From Metridium senile (lineage: Eukaryota; Cnidaria; Anthozoa; Actiniaria; Metridiidae): a stretch of DNA of 64,000 nt. The position numbers and the translations under genes were made by a program. Positions 15,701 through 24,051 of the stretch are shown one piece after another. Numbering within the stretch: position 1 is the first letter of the stretch; the number at the start of each line of letters is the position of its first letter. The notes below the pieces were generated by a model that worked only from the letters and a program-made list of their open reading frames with translations, had not been told where the DNA came from and did no database searches. Location of the stretch: assembly GCA_949775045.1 (NCBI GenBank), contig OX459099.1, positions 17,902,741-17,966,740 on the forward strand. Reading direction: 5' to 3'.

Positions 15701-15784
15701 CTAAACAGTCTGACCATAGCAGAAAAAAACGCATTCAGTTTAAGGAATAACAATCGCAAGAGCTCGAACCCTGTGATGGTGTGA
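1577..15784 (+). CDS. Ephrin, transmembrane (B-type), complete gene of five coding exons
   Basis: This is the ligand of Eph receptor tyrosine kinases, acting at the cell surface in contact-dependent repulsion, adhesion and boundary formation. The coding exons are 1577-1692, 13183-13496, 13845-13946, 14725-15057 and 15573-15784; joined they give 358 aa. All junctions are GT-AG and the codon phases (2,1,1,1) agree. The product has a signal peptide (about residues 1-25), an ephrin receptor-binding domain with the four family cysteines (C61, C95, C109, C161) and the GLEF strand, a Ser/Thr-rich stalk (about 179-288), one membrane segment (about 296-316) and a 42-residue tail ending VMV. N96-A-S is a glycosylation site. 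The membrane anchor places it with B-type rather than GPI-linked ephrins. The receptor-binding G-H loop reads YSATIQGLEF instead of the vertebrate FSPNLW type, and the tail has no tyrosine. Orthology to a specific vertebrate ephrin should not be assumed. Confidence 0.92.
1693..10214. other. First part of ephrin intron 1, no gene found
   Basis: This is intronic sequence on the proposed gene model. I found no recognisable exon on either strand. Several open frames of 60-115 codons occur (for example minus strand 4260-4604 and 7589-7894) but none resembles a known protein. A short stretch near 8640-8690 (CTCGCTAGTTTCCAT and flanks) matches 44515-44560, which marks both as pieces of one dispersed retroelement. 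A C-rich run (CCCCTCCCCTCCCCTCCC) lies at about 9280-9299. Confidence 0.5.
10020..10110. repeat. GAT-rich microsatellite in ephrin intron 1
   Basis: Runs of GAT/GATGAT with interruptions. A similar impure GAT/AAT stretch follows at 10500-10690 on the other side of the foldback element. Confidence 0.8.
10215..10486. mobile_element. Foldback element with TACACCTATTTCAA ends
   Basis: The left end TACACCTATTTCAAAAG and right end GAAATAGGTGTA are inverted. The arms continue inward with shared words (TGAATCTGCAATCTGAGACC on the left and its complement on the right), so the element is a long hairpin of about 270 bp. TATA flanks both ends and could be a target duplication or part of the termini. No coding capacity. 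The ends are shared with elements at 14247, 20411, 25655, 40889 and (in part) 60842. Confidence 0.8.
10487..12520. other. Ephrin intron 1, no gene found
   Basis: AT-rich intronic sequence with an impure GAT/AAT region at its start and short poly-A tracts. No exon or element with clear boundaries was seen. Confidence 0.5.
12527..12927. repeat. CTGT tetranucleotide array with higher-order units
   Basis: About 400 bp of (CTGT)n broken by a repeated cassette of roughly 100 bp that contains TTTTTCTATATAGATTTGTC and CAGTCGGTCG. The cassette recurs three times (near 12573, 12746 and 12836). The long Cys/Leu/Ser open frames across it are a product of the repeat. It lies about 250 bp before ephrin exon 2. 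Confidence 0.9.
13183..13496 (+). CDS. Ephrin exon 2: main part of receptor-binding domain
   Basis: The acceptor is ttctcgttaccag and the donor gtaaga. Family landmarks in order are RINIICP (first cysteine), a YENFYIVSKN strand, SYDNC (second cysteine), RLLLRCD (third cysteine), YYTLIFLQYSA, and GLEF followed by SEYYFI. These match the order and spacing of ephrin exon 2 in vertebrates. One base remains at the 3' end (phase 1). Confidence 0.93.
13650..13763. repeat. Short inverted repeat in ephrin intron 2
   Basis: CACAGTTCCGTTCAGTGAC at the left is mirrored by GTCACTGAACAGAACTGTT at the right, with about 70 bp between. It is probably a decayed foldback element. Confidence 0.55.
13845..13946 (+). 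CDS. Ephrin exon 3: end of receptor-binding domain
   Basis: The exon encodes ATSDGTKASLSNRAGGNC, then a run ending MKMRFYVCKGLG. This is the ephrin signature 'TS-x-GT-x2-L-x-N-x2-GG-x-C' that supplies the fourth conserved cysteine and the last beta strand. The acceptor is ttccttag and the donor gtaaga. It starts by completing an Ala codon and ends with one base, both in phase with neighbouring exons. Confidence 0.95.
14003..14179. mobile_element. pogo/Tc1-mariner-type MITE flanked by TA
   Basis: The inverted ends CAGTGGAACCCCG and CGGGGTTCCACTG are flanked by TA on both sides, the usual target of Tc1/mariner and pogo elements; the end sequence also resembles pogo/Tigger ends. The 177-bp body repeats the word GGCCG-Y-A-W-TAA-S-SGGG at least four times in both orientations. 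It is non-coding and sits in ephrin intron 3. Confidence 0.85.
14247..14506. mobile_element. Foldback element with TACACCTATTTCAA ends, second core type
   Basis: TACACCTATTTCAATTAACG on the left and its complement on the right begin arms of about 70 bp that include GTTGTCCATCTGGAATGG and GAGACCGATAGGAATTG. The ends match the element at 10215 but the inner sequence differs. Flanked by TATA-like sequence. Non-coding, in ephrin intron 3. Confidence 0.82.
14602..14661. mobile_element. Minimal CACAGGG-ended MITE with 7-bp target duplication
   Basis: Only 60 bp long. It runs from CACAGGGAGCCCA to TGGGCTCCCTGTG and is flanked by CTTTTAC on both sides (14595-14601 and 14662-14668). It is the smallest member of a family also seen at 23006, 28622 and 42509. 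Confidence 0.85.
14725..15057 (+). CDS. Ephrin exon 4: Ser/Thr-rich extracellular stalk
   Basis: The acceptor is ctttctttgacag and the donor gtaaga. The exon opens DPRCMPTASKK and encodes about 110 residues very rich in Thr, Ser and Pro with few hydrophobic residues, ending ECTHDH. It looks like an O-glycosylated, protease-accessible stalk between the ephrin domain and the membrane. Longer than the linker of most ephrin-B proteins. Confidence 0.88.
15104..15190. mobile_element. Near-perfect palindromic MITE with 9-bp target duplication, copy 1
   Basis: An 87-bp hairpin that starts TAGCCTGATTTTCAGAGCGG and ends with its complement, with only a short loop. CTTGGTGTC occurs directly on both sides (15095-15103 and 15191-15199), a perfect 9-bp target duplication. 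Copy 2 is at 57532-57638. Confidence 0.92.
15426..15498. mobile_element. Short foldback element CAACCTCGTT
   Basis: CAACCTCGTT, then AGGGC-x-CTCTCCCTT, is mirrored by AAGGGAGAGGGCCCT and AACGAGGTTG around a loop of about 15 bp. Related fragments (CCAGG and AACGAGGCTAA) occur near 13524-13574. Non-coding, in ephrin intron 4. Confidence 0.72.
15573..15784 (+). CDS. Ephrin exon 5: transmembrane segment and cytoplasmic tail
   Basis: The acceptor is tttatttccgtctag. The exon gives GMQPSWN, the membrane helix VVIPLLVVIFILVIMNSFVI, then a basic stop-transfer CRLKQ and a tail that ends SSNPVMV before TGA. The last three residues (V-M-V) fit a class II PDZ ligand, like the YKV end of ephrin-B. The tail contains no tyrosine, so classical phosphotyrosine reverse signalling through SH2 proteins would not be possible. 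Confidence 0.9.
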
Positions 15785-16339
15785 TTGGTGAACAAGGAAT
15801 GTAGAATACTGCATGAAGACAACCATCCGAGAATCTGCTCCGGAATAATAGCATGCTGATCCGAAGGATATGGACCTAATGGCTACGCTTTCATATTTGC
15901 GAACACAGGTGAAAAGAAACGTCACAAACACTAATACCAATGGCGAGATGATAGTGTAGAGAAGCATGTTGAAAAGAGGATAGCATCTCGGCCATCTTGA
16001 AGGCTTGGTCACTCAGCGTAATCAAATTGCGCGGCAAAAGGATCGTGAGTTGGCGAAATTCTCACGTTAAACACGTGCCATCACTTATGCCATATATGGA
16101 TATGAAGTTCCACGTGATTATCACTCCATTCCTAATATGGAATGTTTAAATATTTACAAAGACAGAAATTCCAGGTTACTATACCTTATTAGGAAACAGT
16201 CACCCTTATATGGAAATATAGACAATTTATATTAGGTGGACGAAGCAAATGACGTTTGTGCGAGCGAAAGGAATTATGGGTATGCAAAATGGGCTTTAGG
16301 TTCTTTAGAAAACTACATGTACCGTAAATACTTTCTCCA
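15785..16339. other. Probable ephrin 3' UTR and flank
   Basis: Sequence following the TGA. No unambiguous polyadenylation signal is visible before the next repeats; AATAAA first appears at about 16716 inside a foldback element. Confidence 0.4.
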
Positions 16340-16665
16340 TAGACCGAGTCGATATACACCGAATCGAAATATGGCGGCCAATTTGAATAACAATTCTTCT
16401 TGACTGCCCAGCCTCGCATACATGTGAAAACTCTATTGTTTTCCAGCGTGAACACGAGGCTAGACAGTCAAGAACAATAAGAGTACGCCATATTTCGATT
16501 CGGTCTATATCGCGTCCAATATTTATACCTATTGTTCTTGACTGACTAGCCTCGTGTTCACGTTGAAACACAATGAAGTTTTCACATGCATGCGAGGCTA
16601 GCCAGTCAAGAACAATAGTTATAAAAATGGACTCCATATATCGATTTGGTGTATCTATATACTGC
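16340..16665. mobile_element. Double foldback element
   Basis: A sequence containing TTGACTG, CTCG and CGTGAACACGAGGCTA appears four times in alternating orientation, and the outer ends (ATATACACCGAATCGA left, TCGATTTGGTGTAT right) are inverted. This gives a nested pair of hairpins of about 330 bp. Confidence 0.72.
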
Positions 16666-16675
16666 AGAATACCAG

Positions 16676-16811
16676 GGGCCGGTTGTACGAAAGGTGGATA
16701 AAGTTATCCACGAATAAAAGTTATCCACTGCATAGGTTTTTTATAGATTTTATCCGCTGGATAAGGATTTATCCGGTGGATAGCGCTATTCACCCTTCGT
16801 ACAACCGGCCC
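16676..16811. mobile_element. GGGCCGGTTGTACGAA foldback MITE
   Basis: The ends GGGCCGGTTGTACGAA and TTCGTACAACCGGCCC are inverted; the body repeats TTATCC/GGATAA in both orientations. CAG flanks both ends (16673-16675 and 16812-16814), compatible with a 3-bp target duplication. A decayed relative is at about 48010-48105. Confidence 0.82.
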
Positions 16812-16929
16812 CAGTGGATTAGGAAACTATATATATAGGTGTATTTTTTGTCTTGCAAACTTCCATCAGAATTTCTAGACATTTGTTGACACCAAGACAT
16901 GGCTGTCTAAATTTCAATTAGCGCTAACA

Positions 16930-17390
16930 CACGATCAAGAATTAAATCAGGATAAGCACTAACTTAGTATTAACTGCATAGGTTTTAAACCAATATTAAA
17001 AGTTACTTAGCTATTAAATGCATAGGTTTTATATATAATTCAGAGTTAAACCAAGATTAGGACTAATTGGATTTCAGATATTTGGCAAAAATACACTTTG
17101 TAGACCCATAGATCTTTGCGGTCGTGCTTGCTCGATCATCAAATATTGAAAATAGCTGAATACTGGCCTCTACGAATCAGTAGTAGACTTTAGAAATAAT
17201 ATTACTACGTACAACATTGTACAGAAAGAACGTTAATCCTGCATGATTCCTATTTACAGATACTAAGAGATAAACCAGGATAAGCACTAACCTAGGATTA
17301 ACTCTATAGGTTTTATTAAAAGGTTTTATTTAAAGATAATCCTGGCTTATCTCCTAATAAAACCTATAAAGAGTTACACGGCCAGAATTA
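16930..17390. repeat. Degenerate repeats of 'ACTAACxTAGxATTAACT…TAGGTTTTA'
   Basis: Variants of CAGGATAAGCACTAACTTAG followed by ATAGGTTTTA occur at about 16945, 17035, 17275 and, inverted, 17335-17370. They look like remains of one or more foldback elements. Confidence 0.5.
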
Positions 17391-17857
17391 GCATTCATTT
17401 ACAACAAGGTCCTTCGTGTCTCTTACGCCATGGCAGTTTGTGTCATCCGGTGCTGGTTTTAAAGCTTGTGTAAAGATCACAGACACATTTAGTTGCATAG
17501 GAGAACATCAAATCTTTATCTCGAAATTAATATATGAGTTATAGTCCATTCTTTATTGTAAATAAGATATCAATTATTTTTAATAATAAACTACACAATG
17601 TTCTACTGTATTGTATGTATTGCTATTTCTCTAAATGTTTGACACGTTATAAACTGTGCTATATAAACTGCGTTATATGTTGTGGTTTACCCATGTTATT
17701 ATTTGACTGTTAATTGTAATTTAGCTAGGTTGGGCTGCCTGTGGTAGCAGCCTCAGGCCACTACTGTAAGTTGACATTGTACAATTGGATGTAGTAAGAG
17801 ATTTAGGTGTTCATTACACACATACATCAATATTATATAGGTAAATTCATTGAATTT

Positions 17858-18040
17858 ACCTTGAATCTCATACTTCAATTTAAGCTTCAAAAACCTGCAA
17901 ACGCTCGCTGCTCGCTGCTCGTTTTGATGAATTCAGTAACCGGATGAGAGGGTATTCCACGCTAAATACCCTCGCATCCGGTTTCGTTCTCAACCAATCA
18001 ACGCGCGAGTTTAAATTGAAGTATAAGATTCTATTGGGAA
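17858..18040. mobile_element. Foldback element with internal hairpin
   Basis: The outer arms ATACTTCAATTTAA and TTAAATTGAAGTAT are inverted. Inside is a separate hairpin, ACCGGATG-x-GAGGGTATT mirrored by AATACCCTCGCATCCGGT. Confidence 0.65.
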
Positions 18041-18452
18041 TTGACTATGTGAGAGGAACGAATCAAACTCGGTTCAAAAGACTTCAAAAACTACTTTTGT
18101 GCAAAAGCTCCTGGGAAGCAACGTACATGTGAAGTTTTGGGAGAAAGAGAATTGAAGGCTCAGTAACACCAGTTGAGAACTGAATAAAGAAAAATAGAAA
18201 AAAGACGTAAAGAAAAAGCTGGCACAATAAAACACACACAATAGAAAAACACCTGGAGTTTCTTAGCTTCCAATATAATACAAAATAAACGAGACATGAT
18301 TGACAATACTATACCGTATATTTATGATATAGTGCCTTGTTTAACTAATTCAACATAGCAATAAAATAAATATAAATATTTATACCGGCTCATGATTTTG
18401 GTACTAACAAAAACCGATCTTTATTCGTCTCCATAATATTATTATTATATAT

Positions 18453-18795
18453 CTCTATGCTCTACGGTGTTTGAAGCGGAGTGGTGTACTTCCTAAAGAA
18501 CTCTGTTCCGTCTACTGCTGTTTTGTTCGAGCTGTTATTGAATACGCGTGTCCTGTGTGGCACTCTTCACTGACCAATGCTCTATCTGACGAACTTGAAC
18601 AAATCCAGAAACGTGCTACAAAGATCATGCTTCCTGAACTTTCCTATCATGAGCGGCTTGCTCATCTGAGCATACCTACTCTTCAAGTGCGCAGAGAGGA
18701 GTTATGTCGCCGATTTTATAAAACCATAAGACGTCCTGATGACAAACTTTACGACATTTTACCTAAGATATCAGAATCAGTTTATTCTCTACGGA
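18453..18795 (+). pseudogene. Non-LTR retrotransposon reverse-transcriptase C-terminal fragment
   Basis: The frame reads LYALRCLKRSGVLPKEL and continues with IEYACPVWHSSL, ELEQIQKRATKIM, LSYHERLAHLSIPTL and RREELCRRFYK. This is the well-known region after the palm/thumb of endonuclease-type LINE polymerases (CR1/jockey/Rex group). Only about 110 residues remain; no catalytic FADD region or endonuclease is present. Its 3' end runs into a foldback element at about 18797. It is a dead fragment. Confidence 0.85.
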
Positions 18796-18796
18796 A

Positions 18797-18935
18797 CCCA
18801 ATATATTACATGGGCGCGCAGATATACGGATTTTATCTTCGGGCGTTTAATTGATATCTCACGAGTGAGCGCAGCGAATTCATTTGAATACGCGAAGATA
18901 AACTCCATATCTACAAGCGCCCATGTAATGTTCTG
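18797..18935. mobile_element. ACATGGGCGC foldback MITE, copy 1
   Basis: ATTACATGGGCGCGCAGATAT on the left (first 20 bases considered) is mirrored by ATATCTACAAGCGCCCATGT on the right; the centre contains ACGAGTGAGCGCAGCGAAT. Copy 2 at 39172-39320 has the same ends and the same centre. Copy 1 truncates the reverse-transcriptase remnant. Confidence 0.8.
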
Positions 18936-19197
18936 TTTATTAAATAAACTGAAAAAATGAAATAGAAAAAGTTTTATCAAGATATGCATCAATTCTTAAA
19001 AATCTAGAATATGCACATGACTGAATCCATGACTTAACTGGTCAGGATTAGCTTCAGCCAGTGTCTATGGATATATGGTTATTATCATGATATATACTGA
19101 GATTTACTCACTGTTTAAATCATGGGTAAACACGCTTTACCCGCTTCAAAAATTCCATCAGCCTACCCACGGCTACTATCCAGCCCACGGCCCCTTG

Positions 19198-19531
19198 CCG
19201 ACCCGGGGGGGGGGGGGGGGGGGGGGGGTTTGGGGACGCAATACCCCCAAAAAATATCGAGCAAGGCCTTTACCCTTAAAACAATTCGAGCATTCAAGGC
19301 AAAAAAATATATCGAGGATCTGTCAAAAAAATATCTTGCAAACTGTATGTCCGGAAAAAAAGGCGACCAAACCGAAACTGATTGGGAACCCTCCCCATCG
19401 AAAATTAGACTGCGAGCAGTCCCTTCTTTTCCCTCAAATTTTAACTTTAATGAAACGAGCATTTTTCTCTCGTATTCCTCGGAATCTGGAGGGACTGTTC
19501 GTAGTCTATTAAAAATCAAATGGTCTGTCCC
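19198..19531. mobile_element. Damaged element of the poly-G/AAAAAATATCGAGC family
   Basis: It contains a run of 24 G (19205-19228), several copies of AAAAAATATCGAG-like words and a right end CAAATGGTCTGTCCC. The right end and the words match the better preserved element at 19649-19882; the left end is not identifiable. Confidence 0.6.
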
Positions 19532-19648
19532 TTACTTCATGTAGCTAGACCAGTCAACATATTTCAGTGCCATATCAAGGATTAGCGCTAGCATTATTGT
19601 AAGCCTCAGACATCAACACCATCAGTCTTTCTCAAGACGACTACATTA

Positions 19649-19882
19649 GGGACGGACCATTTGATATTTGATGGGAAGGGGCTGAATCCAAAAAAAAATA
19701 TCGAGCAAGCTTTTAAACTCGAAAAAAAATATCGAGCAGCCTTTGCTGCACGAACAAAAAGTATTGAGAACTACCCCAAAAAATATCTTGCAACATCTGT
19801 GTCCCCCCAAAAAATATCGGGCACCGACAAAAAAGCCCCCCCCCCCCCCCCCCCCCCCATCAAATATCAAATGGTCCGTCCC
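19649..19882. mobile_element. GGGACGGACCATTTGATATT MITE with poly-C
   Basis: The ends GGGACGGACCATTTGATATT and its complement are inverted. The body carries five AAAAAATATC-G/T-x-GC words and a run of 23 C. The paralogous position in the partner duplication (about 25128) lacks it, so it entered copy 1 after the duplication. Decayed relatives: 19198-19531 and 22601-22785. Confidence 0.85.
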
Positions 19883-20410
19883 TTCGGCGAACTTAACGAT
19901 CAAACCTCAGTACAACATCTACAAATATTATCGTTGTGTTGTTTTGTTTTATTGATCTTTTTGATTTGTGTTTACATAATATTTATTGTTTTACATAATG
20001 TTTTTTTTGCAGTATTATATGTTTTGAAATATGTGTTTATATAAATATATTGCGCGAAATTAAAAAATCATTATCATTCTGTTGTTTTGTTTTTACCATG
20101 AAAGGAGAGTTGAACAAATAATATACAAAAATATATAAGGTTTCTAAGCCGCACTATTTCACGAGACAGATATTATAGTGTAAAGAAATAGCCAACTGTT
20201 CTAAAATAAGCTACAGTCTCGGCAAAAACTAAGTGAGACAGCATTAAAACAGGGACTTTACAATGTTGGTCTGGCAGCCATCAAGCCGATCATGTTTACT
20301 GAAAACCAACATTGCTTGAAGGGGGAGGGGTGGATTTATGGCGAAAAAGTATATTTAAAGGTCAATTTAAGAAGACCAAAAGTGTTTTACTAGTTTTTAC
20401 CCAGATTGTA

Positions 20411-20711
20411 TACACCTATTTCAAAATTCACTGTCGCAGCTGAAGCTACAGTCAACACTCTGAAGCCTTCAAAGGATGTTGGTAATATGAACTGAATGTG
20501 TGATTTATTACGCGCTTTTTAAGAAATATTTGTTTCATGATCTACCACTACAACACTAAGATTTGTTATGTTCATATAACACAAACACGTACAATCAAAA
20601 TATGCTATGAATAAATCGATAACAAGAGTAGAAATACCAACATCCTTTGCAGGCTTCAGAGTGTGGACTGTAGCTTTGATCATTGCGATTACGATTTTTG
20701 AAATAGGTGTA
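20411..20711. mobile_element. TACACCTATTTCAAAA element (in duplication copy 1)
   Basis: The inverted ends TACACCTATTTCAAAA and TTTTGAAATAGGTGTA are followed by arms with CTACAGTC-M-ACACTCTGAAGCC and its complement GGCTTCAGAGTGTGGACTGT. It lies just beyond the 3' end of the broken gene at 20725-21521 and was copied with it. Confidence 0.85.
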
Positions 20712-20724
20712 GATATATGGCAAA

Positions 20725-21521
20725 CTATGCATTCAAATAGGGTGATTCTTTAAGCCCCTCTGAATGTTCACATGAGTTACATGGACAACTTCGACCATGT
20801 GATGCTTCCTCTTCAACCTTTTTATCAAGTCGTAAATATCGACATGATTTCAATTCATCATAGCAGGGTGCAGGGCTTGCCACTCTAGCGTTCTCCTTGT
20901 CTTGTCGTATCAAGAATTAATTCCATTGGATTGGGTCTCCCTGGTGATGATGTCTTTCTAGACGGTAATTTGCCAGGGTGAACATCCCAGCTTTTTAAAA
21001 CCTCATCAATGGTGATCTTTGGTAAAGACAGTTGTGAATCTAAATGAAAACTCGAACTGTCTTGTTTTGAGTTGAATACAAGTTGTGCTTTACTCTTATC
21101 GTGATTAGAAAAGCTTCGGTTTTTTCGTCGACCTTTGGCGTGAAGGTTTAGCTGTGTTGCCAACTGTTGAGCATCGCATCTTGCCTGGATGGATTTACTT
21201 CTTTGTCGTTGTGGAGAAGGAATACGAGGCAACGATAAAGGTTTAGGTTGCTTAGAAACATTGTTTGATCGTTTGGTATTGATGATATTTCTAGCCTTTG
21301 TGTTGGATTGCCTCGGGTGTAGAGATGATGACCAATAGATGATATTTTCTTCATGATTCTTGTAATACGATTCATTGTTAGGTTGCATAATACTTGGTAT
21401 TAGAGCCATTTTACGGACGTAATTGTTGACCTTCTTTCTTCTGGTAAGAAGTTGTTCTTTTGCTAGAACGGAGTGTAAAGAATCTTGTACCGACCCACGG
21501 CTACTTCTATTACGCCGGCAC
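20725..21521 (-). pseudogene. Broken copy of the VLKSW/CRYLR protein gene
   Basis: Homologous to the gene at 25980-26951 and in the same orientation. Two lesions are visible. First, the partner's GAATTCC is GAATTAATTCC here (near 20914-20924), a 4-bp insertion that shifts the frame and separates VLKSW from the CRYLR end. Second, the first ~80 codons are missing: homology stops at about 21468 and the sequence enters a 25-bp tandem array, so the original start and promoter are gone. The three family motifs remain readable (R-K-N-RSF, VLKSWDV, CRYLR). A truncated product is conceivable but not supported. Confidence 0.85.
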
Positions 21522-21721
21522 ACGGCTACTTCTAATTACGCCGACCCACGGCTACTTCTATTACGCCGACACACGGCTACTTCTATTACCCCGACACACG
21601 GCTACTTCTATTACGCCGCCGACCCACGGCTACTTCTAATTACGCCGACACACGGCTACTTCTAATTACGCCGACCCACGGCTACTTCTAATTACGCCAA
21701 CCCACGGCTACTTCTATTACG
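21490..21721. repeat. 25-bp tandem array CCGACCCACGGCTACTTCTA
   Basis: Nine units of 25-29 bp of the form CCGACMCACGGCTACTTCT followed by ATTACG. It replaces the 5' part of the broken gene. A single related phrase (CCCACGGCTACTATCC) occurs at about 19166. Confidence 0.93.
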
Positions 21722-21767
21722 CAACATTCATGTCACTTTCAGCCGGTCTGGTGTGATTGGAAGGGTA

Positions 21768-21905
21768 TAATAAGCAATTATTGGATGAGGTTGAGCATGA
21801 TATCGTAAATTATCAAGACCGAGGTCTGTGTTATCTGCCGAAGCCTCCTGGCTGAGGCAGATAATACTGACTCGAGGTCTTGATGATTTATGATATCATG
21901 CGAAA
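21768..21905. mobile_element. Foldback element near 21.8 kb
   Basis: CATGATATCGTAAATTATCAAG and its complement (with one or two changes) flank GACCGAGGTCTG and CAGACTCGAGGTC-like centre arms containing TTATCTGCC/GGCAGATAA. Hairpin of about 140 bp. Confidence 0.65.
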
Positions 21906-22036
21906 ACCGAATTCAATATTTTTTTATTATACATTTTTTAAAGTAAAAGTACAATTATAATTAGGCAAAAGAGAAAATAACAAGCAAATCTCGCTGCCAA
22001 TTTCACATCAACTCCCTGAGAACGGAGAGAGCTTGG

Positions 22037-22098
22037 GAACTTGACAGTGATAAATGCAGTATCTGCTAGCAGATACTGCATTTATCACTGTCAAGTTC
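22037..22098. repeat. Perfect 62-bp palindrome
   Basis: Reads the same on both strands from GAACTTGACAG to CTGTCAAGTTC with centre CTGCTAGCAG and no spacer. Confidence 0.95.
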
Positions 22099-22600
22099 AC
22101 ATGCTACTCAGATTTAGCTGTGCGCTCTCGGCCAATCAGATTCAATGTAGTTAGTAAAGTAAATGTATAATAAACCCCCTTAGCTGAGTCGGGCCAACCC
22201 CCGCGGTCGAAATGGTGTCAGAGGGAAACTGTTTTGTTGTGTCCCTTTTCAATTGACTCGAAATATTCGTGAAGGTAGTTGGGTAGATGTTGGACGATCG
22301 TTATATCATTGCTAGGCTTGCAATAGCTGCTATTAAATGAATGAAACAAGCTCTGGGCATCATGGCGGTGTTGCGTGACAAAATAATCAAGGTTTTTCAC
22401 TCTGCTAGCAGGATTCTCTGTTGTTGCTATTTCTGAAAATAAATTCATCTTATTTTGTTTTGTCAGAAGTCGCAACGAGAGATTCGACTCTGCAAGCAAG
22501 GATTTTTGAAGTTCAGTTCGCGATTCGTGACATCACATTCCAAGTGATCCTTGCGTGACTTCGGTAACGTCACGCCTATTTGCCTATTTGCCTCATTTTA

Positions 22601-22785
22601 GGGACGACGGACCATGACGGGACATGTTTCTTTCAGGACTGTTTGTTGTGCACGATATATTTTTGCAATGTAAAACGGCTGTGCTAGAACTAATTTTTGG
22701 TAATTTCCCAAACACCACAAACACCCCACCCACCCAGCCCTCCACCCCCAATCAAATATCTAATGGTCCGGGCCTTCCCTTATAT
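22601..22785. mobile_element. Decayed GGGACGGACCAT-type element
   Basis: GGGACGACGGACCATGACGG on the left and ATCAAATATCTAATGGTCC-GGGC on the right resemble the ends of the element at 19649. The interior is C-rich (CACCCCACCCACCC). Confidence 0.5.
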
Positions 22786-23510
22786 ATAGTTGAGTTCGTT
22801 ACTGCACAGCATTAGCAAGAAACAACCTGTTGTATTTCTATTGTTGCTTGCGTCCTTGCCTTACCATGAACGGGCTGTACTGATAACCGAAAAGAATATA
22901 TCTCATGCTATCGAAATAGCGCCTACAGCCCGAATTAATTGCAAAGTGGTCTATTCTACTGGCATAACAAGATACATAGTGATACTGGCTAACCGAAGAG
23001 TTAACCACAGGGAGCCCAAGCTCGTCACTATTACAGTAAATGTATGGACTCGCGAAATATCCTTTCGCTGTGCCTCAAATATACAATAATAATAACTTTT
23101 TTGACGTAGATAGTTGTGTATAACTGTTTCCTAGTCTATGACCGAGTAGCTACCGAGTTTTAGCTCAATTAGAGCGATTTTGACGAAAATACCCCAGAAA
23201 GAGAAAGAAGTAGTCTTTATTATTCTATAGTTACTATTCACCACCCTACCCCATTGTTCTCTCTCTGCACTAAATCACTGATTGCTGAGTACCCGCGTCT
23301 GAAAGCAAAGATATTTAGTTATGTTGCAGTTCGCACTCTGCAATATCAAACATATTGCAGTTCGCACTCTGCAATATCAAACATATTGCAGTGTGTTTTG
23401 TTAAGTGTGTATAACTAATAATTTCCATTCTAGTAAGCATCATCAGACTTATAATTCATTAAATAATTTACTAGATAGCGATTTTTGGTGAAAAAAGACT
23501 TTGAGTACCA

Positions 23511-23584
23511 ATGCCAGGATTCGAACCGAGACCTTCTGCATTGCTGTATCCGCGCTTTAAGCCATTATGCTACCCAGGCAACCG
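23511..23584 (-). repeat. tRNA-like sequence, probably SINE-derived or pseudo-tRNA
   Basis: On the minus strand it reads GGTTGCCTGGGTAGCATAAT, an A-box-like start, and 45 bases later GGTTCGAATCC, a perfect B box. The acceptor and T stems do not pair properly (3' end TGGCATTGG against 5' GGTTGCC), so it is not a working tRNA gene. Confidence 0.5.
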
Positions 23585-23809
23585 ATGGAAAACTTGCAAC
23601 AAAAACACGTTTAATGTCATCAAGTTCATTAGCATTCCTCTAAATAGAATTGATGAAATTATAACTAATTAGAGTTTGGTAAGCCTATTGTTATTATATT
23701 CAAAGAGACAAGAAACCGCTGATTATTATGCAACAAAGAGAACAATAATGGGACAGGCTATTGAATGATTATTACATTTTCATTGGCTGATAATATTATA
23801 ACTAATTAA

Positions 23810-24040
23810 GCGGCGTTGACACGAGCAATTTTTCCTTGACAAGTATCCTTGACAATTTTCATTGCTCGTGTAGACGATCAGCAAGATTTCCTTGACAATT
23901 TTATATTGACAAGGTTTCCTTGCTCGTGTAGATGATGAACAAGTTTTCCTTGACAAGTTTAAGTTGTGCCCACAATGCCTTGCATTCAGCAGAGTACTAA
24001 CATAATATTGGTTCCAGTCCCTTGTCGAGTAAAAAACAAA
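23810..24040. mobile_element. Partial copy of the CCTTGACAAG word-array element
   Basis: It starts AAGCGGCGTTGACACGAGCA and contains many TTTCCTTGACAA words; its right part (TTGTGCCCACAATGCCTTGC and onward) matches the middle of the complete element at 30491-30976 in inverted orientation. Nested in the 23006 element. Confidence 0.75.
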
Positions 24041-24051
24041 ATGATTTATAG

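Larger units (their letters stand above)
19533..21468. repeat. Segmental duplication, copy 1 (partner 25027-26730)
   Basis: From TTCATGTAGCTAGACCAGTC to TTCTTTTGCTAGAA this stretch matches 25027-26730 in direct orientation with few differences. The main ones are an inserted element (19649-19882), a 4-bp insertion in the coding part, and loss of the gene's 5' end to a 25-bp tandem array. Confidence 0.92.

Noticed and set aside
15740..16637. Minus-strand frames of 88-110 codons after the ephrin gene
   Set aside because: They are antisense to exon 5 and its flank, or lie in the arms of a foldback element.
22218..22499. 93-codon minus-strand frame
   Set aside because: The first codon is not ATG and no homology was recognised. 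It lies between repeat elements. A small gene cannot be excluded.
23511..23584. Functional tRNA gene on the minus strand
   Set aside because: The B box is good, but the acceptor and T stems do not pair and the anticodon arm is unclear. Kept only as tRNA-like.
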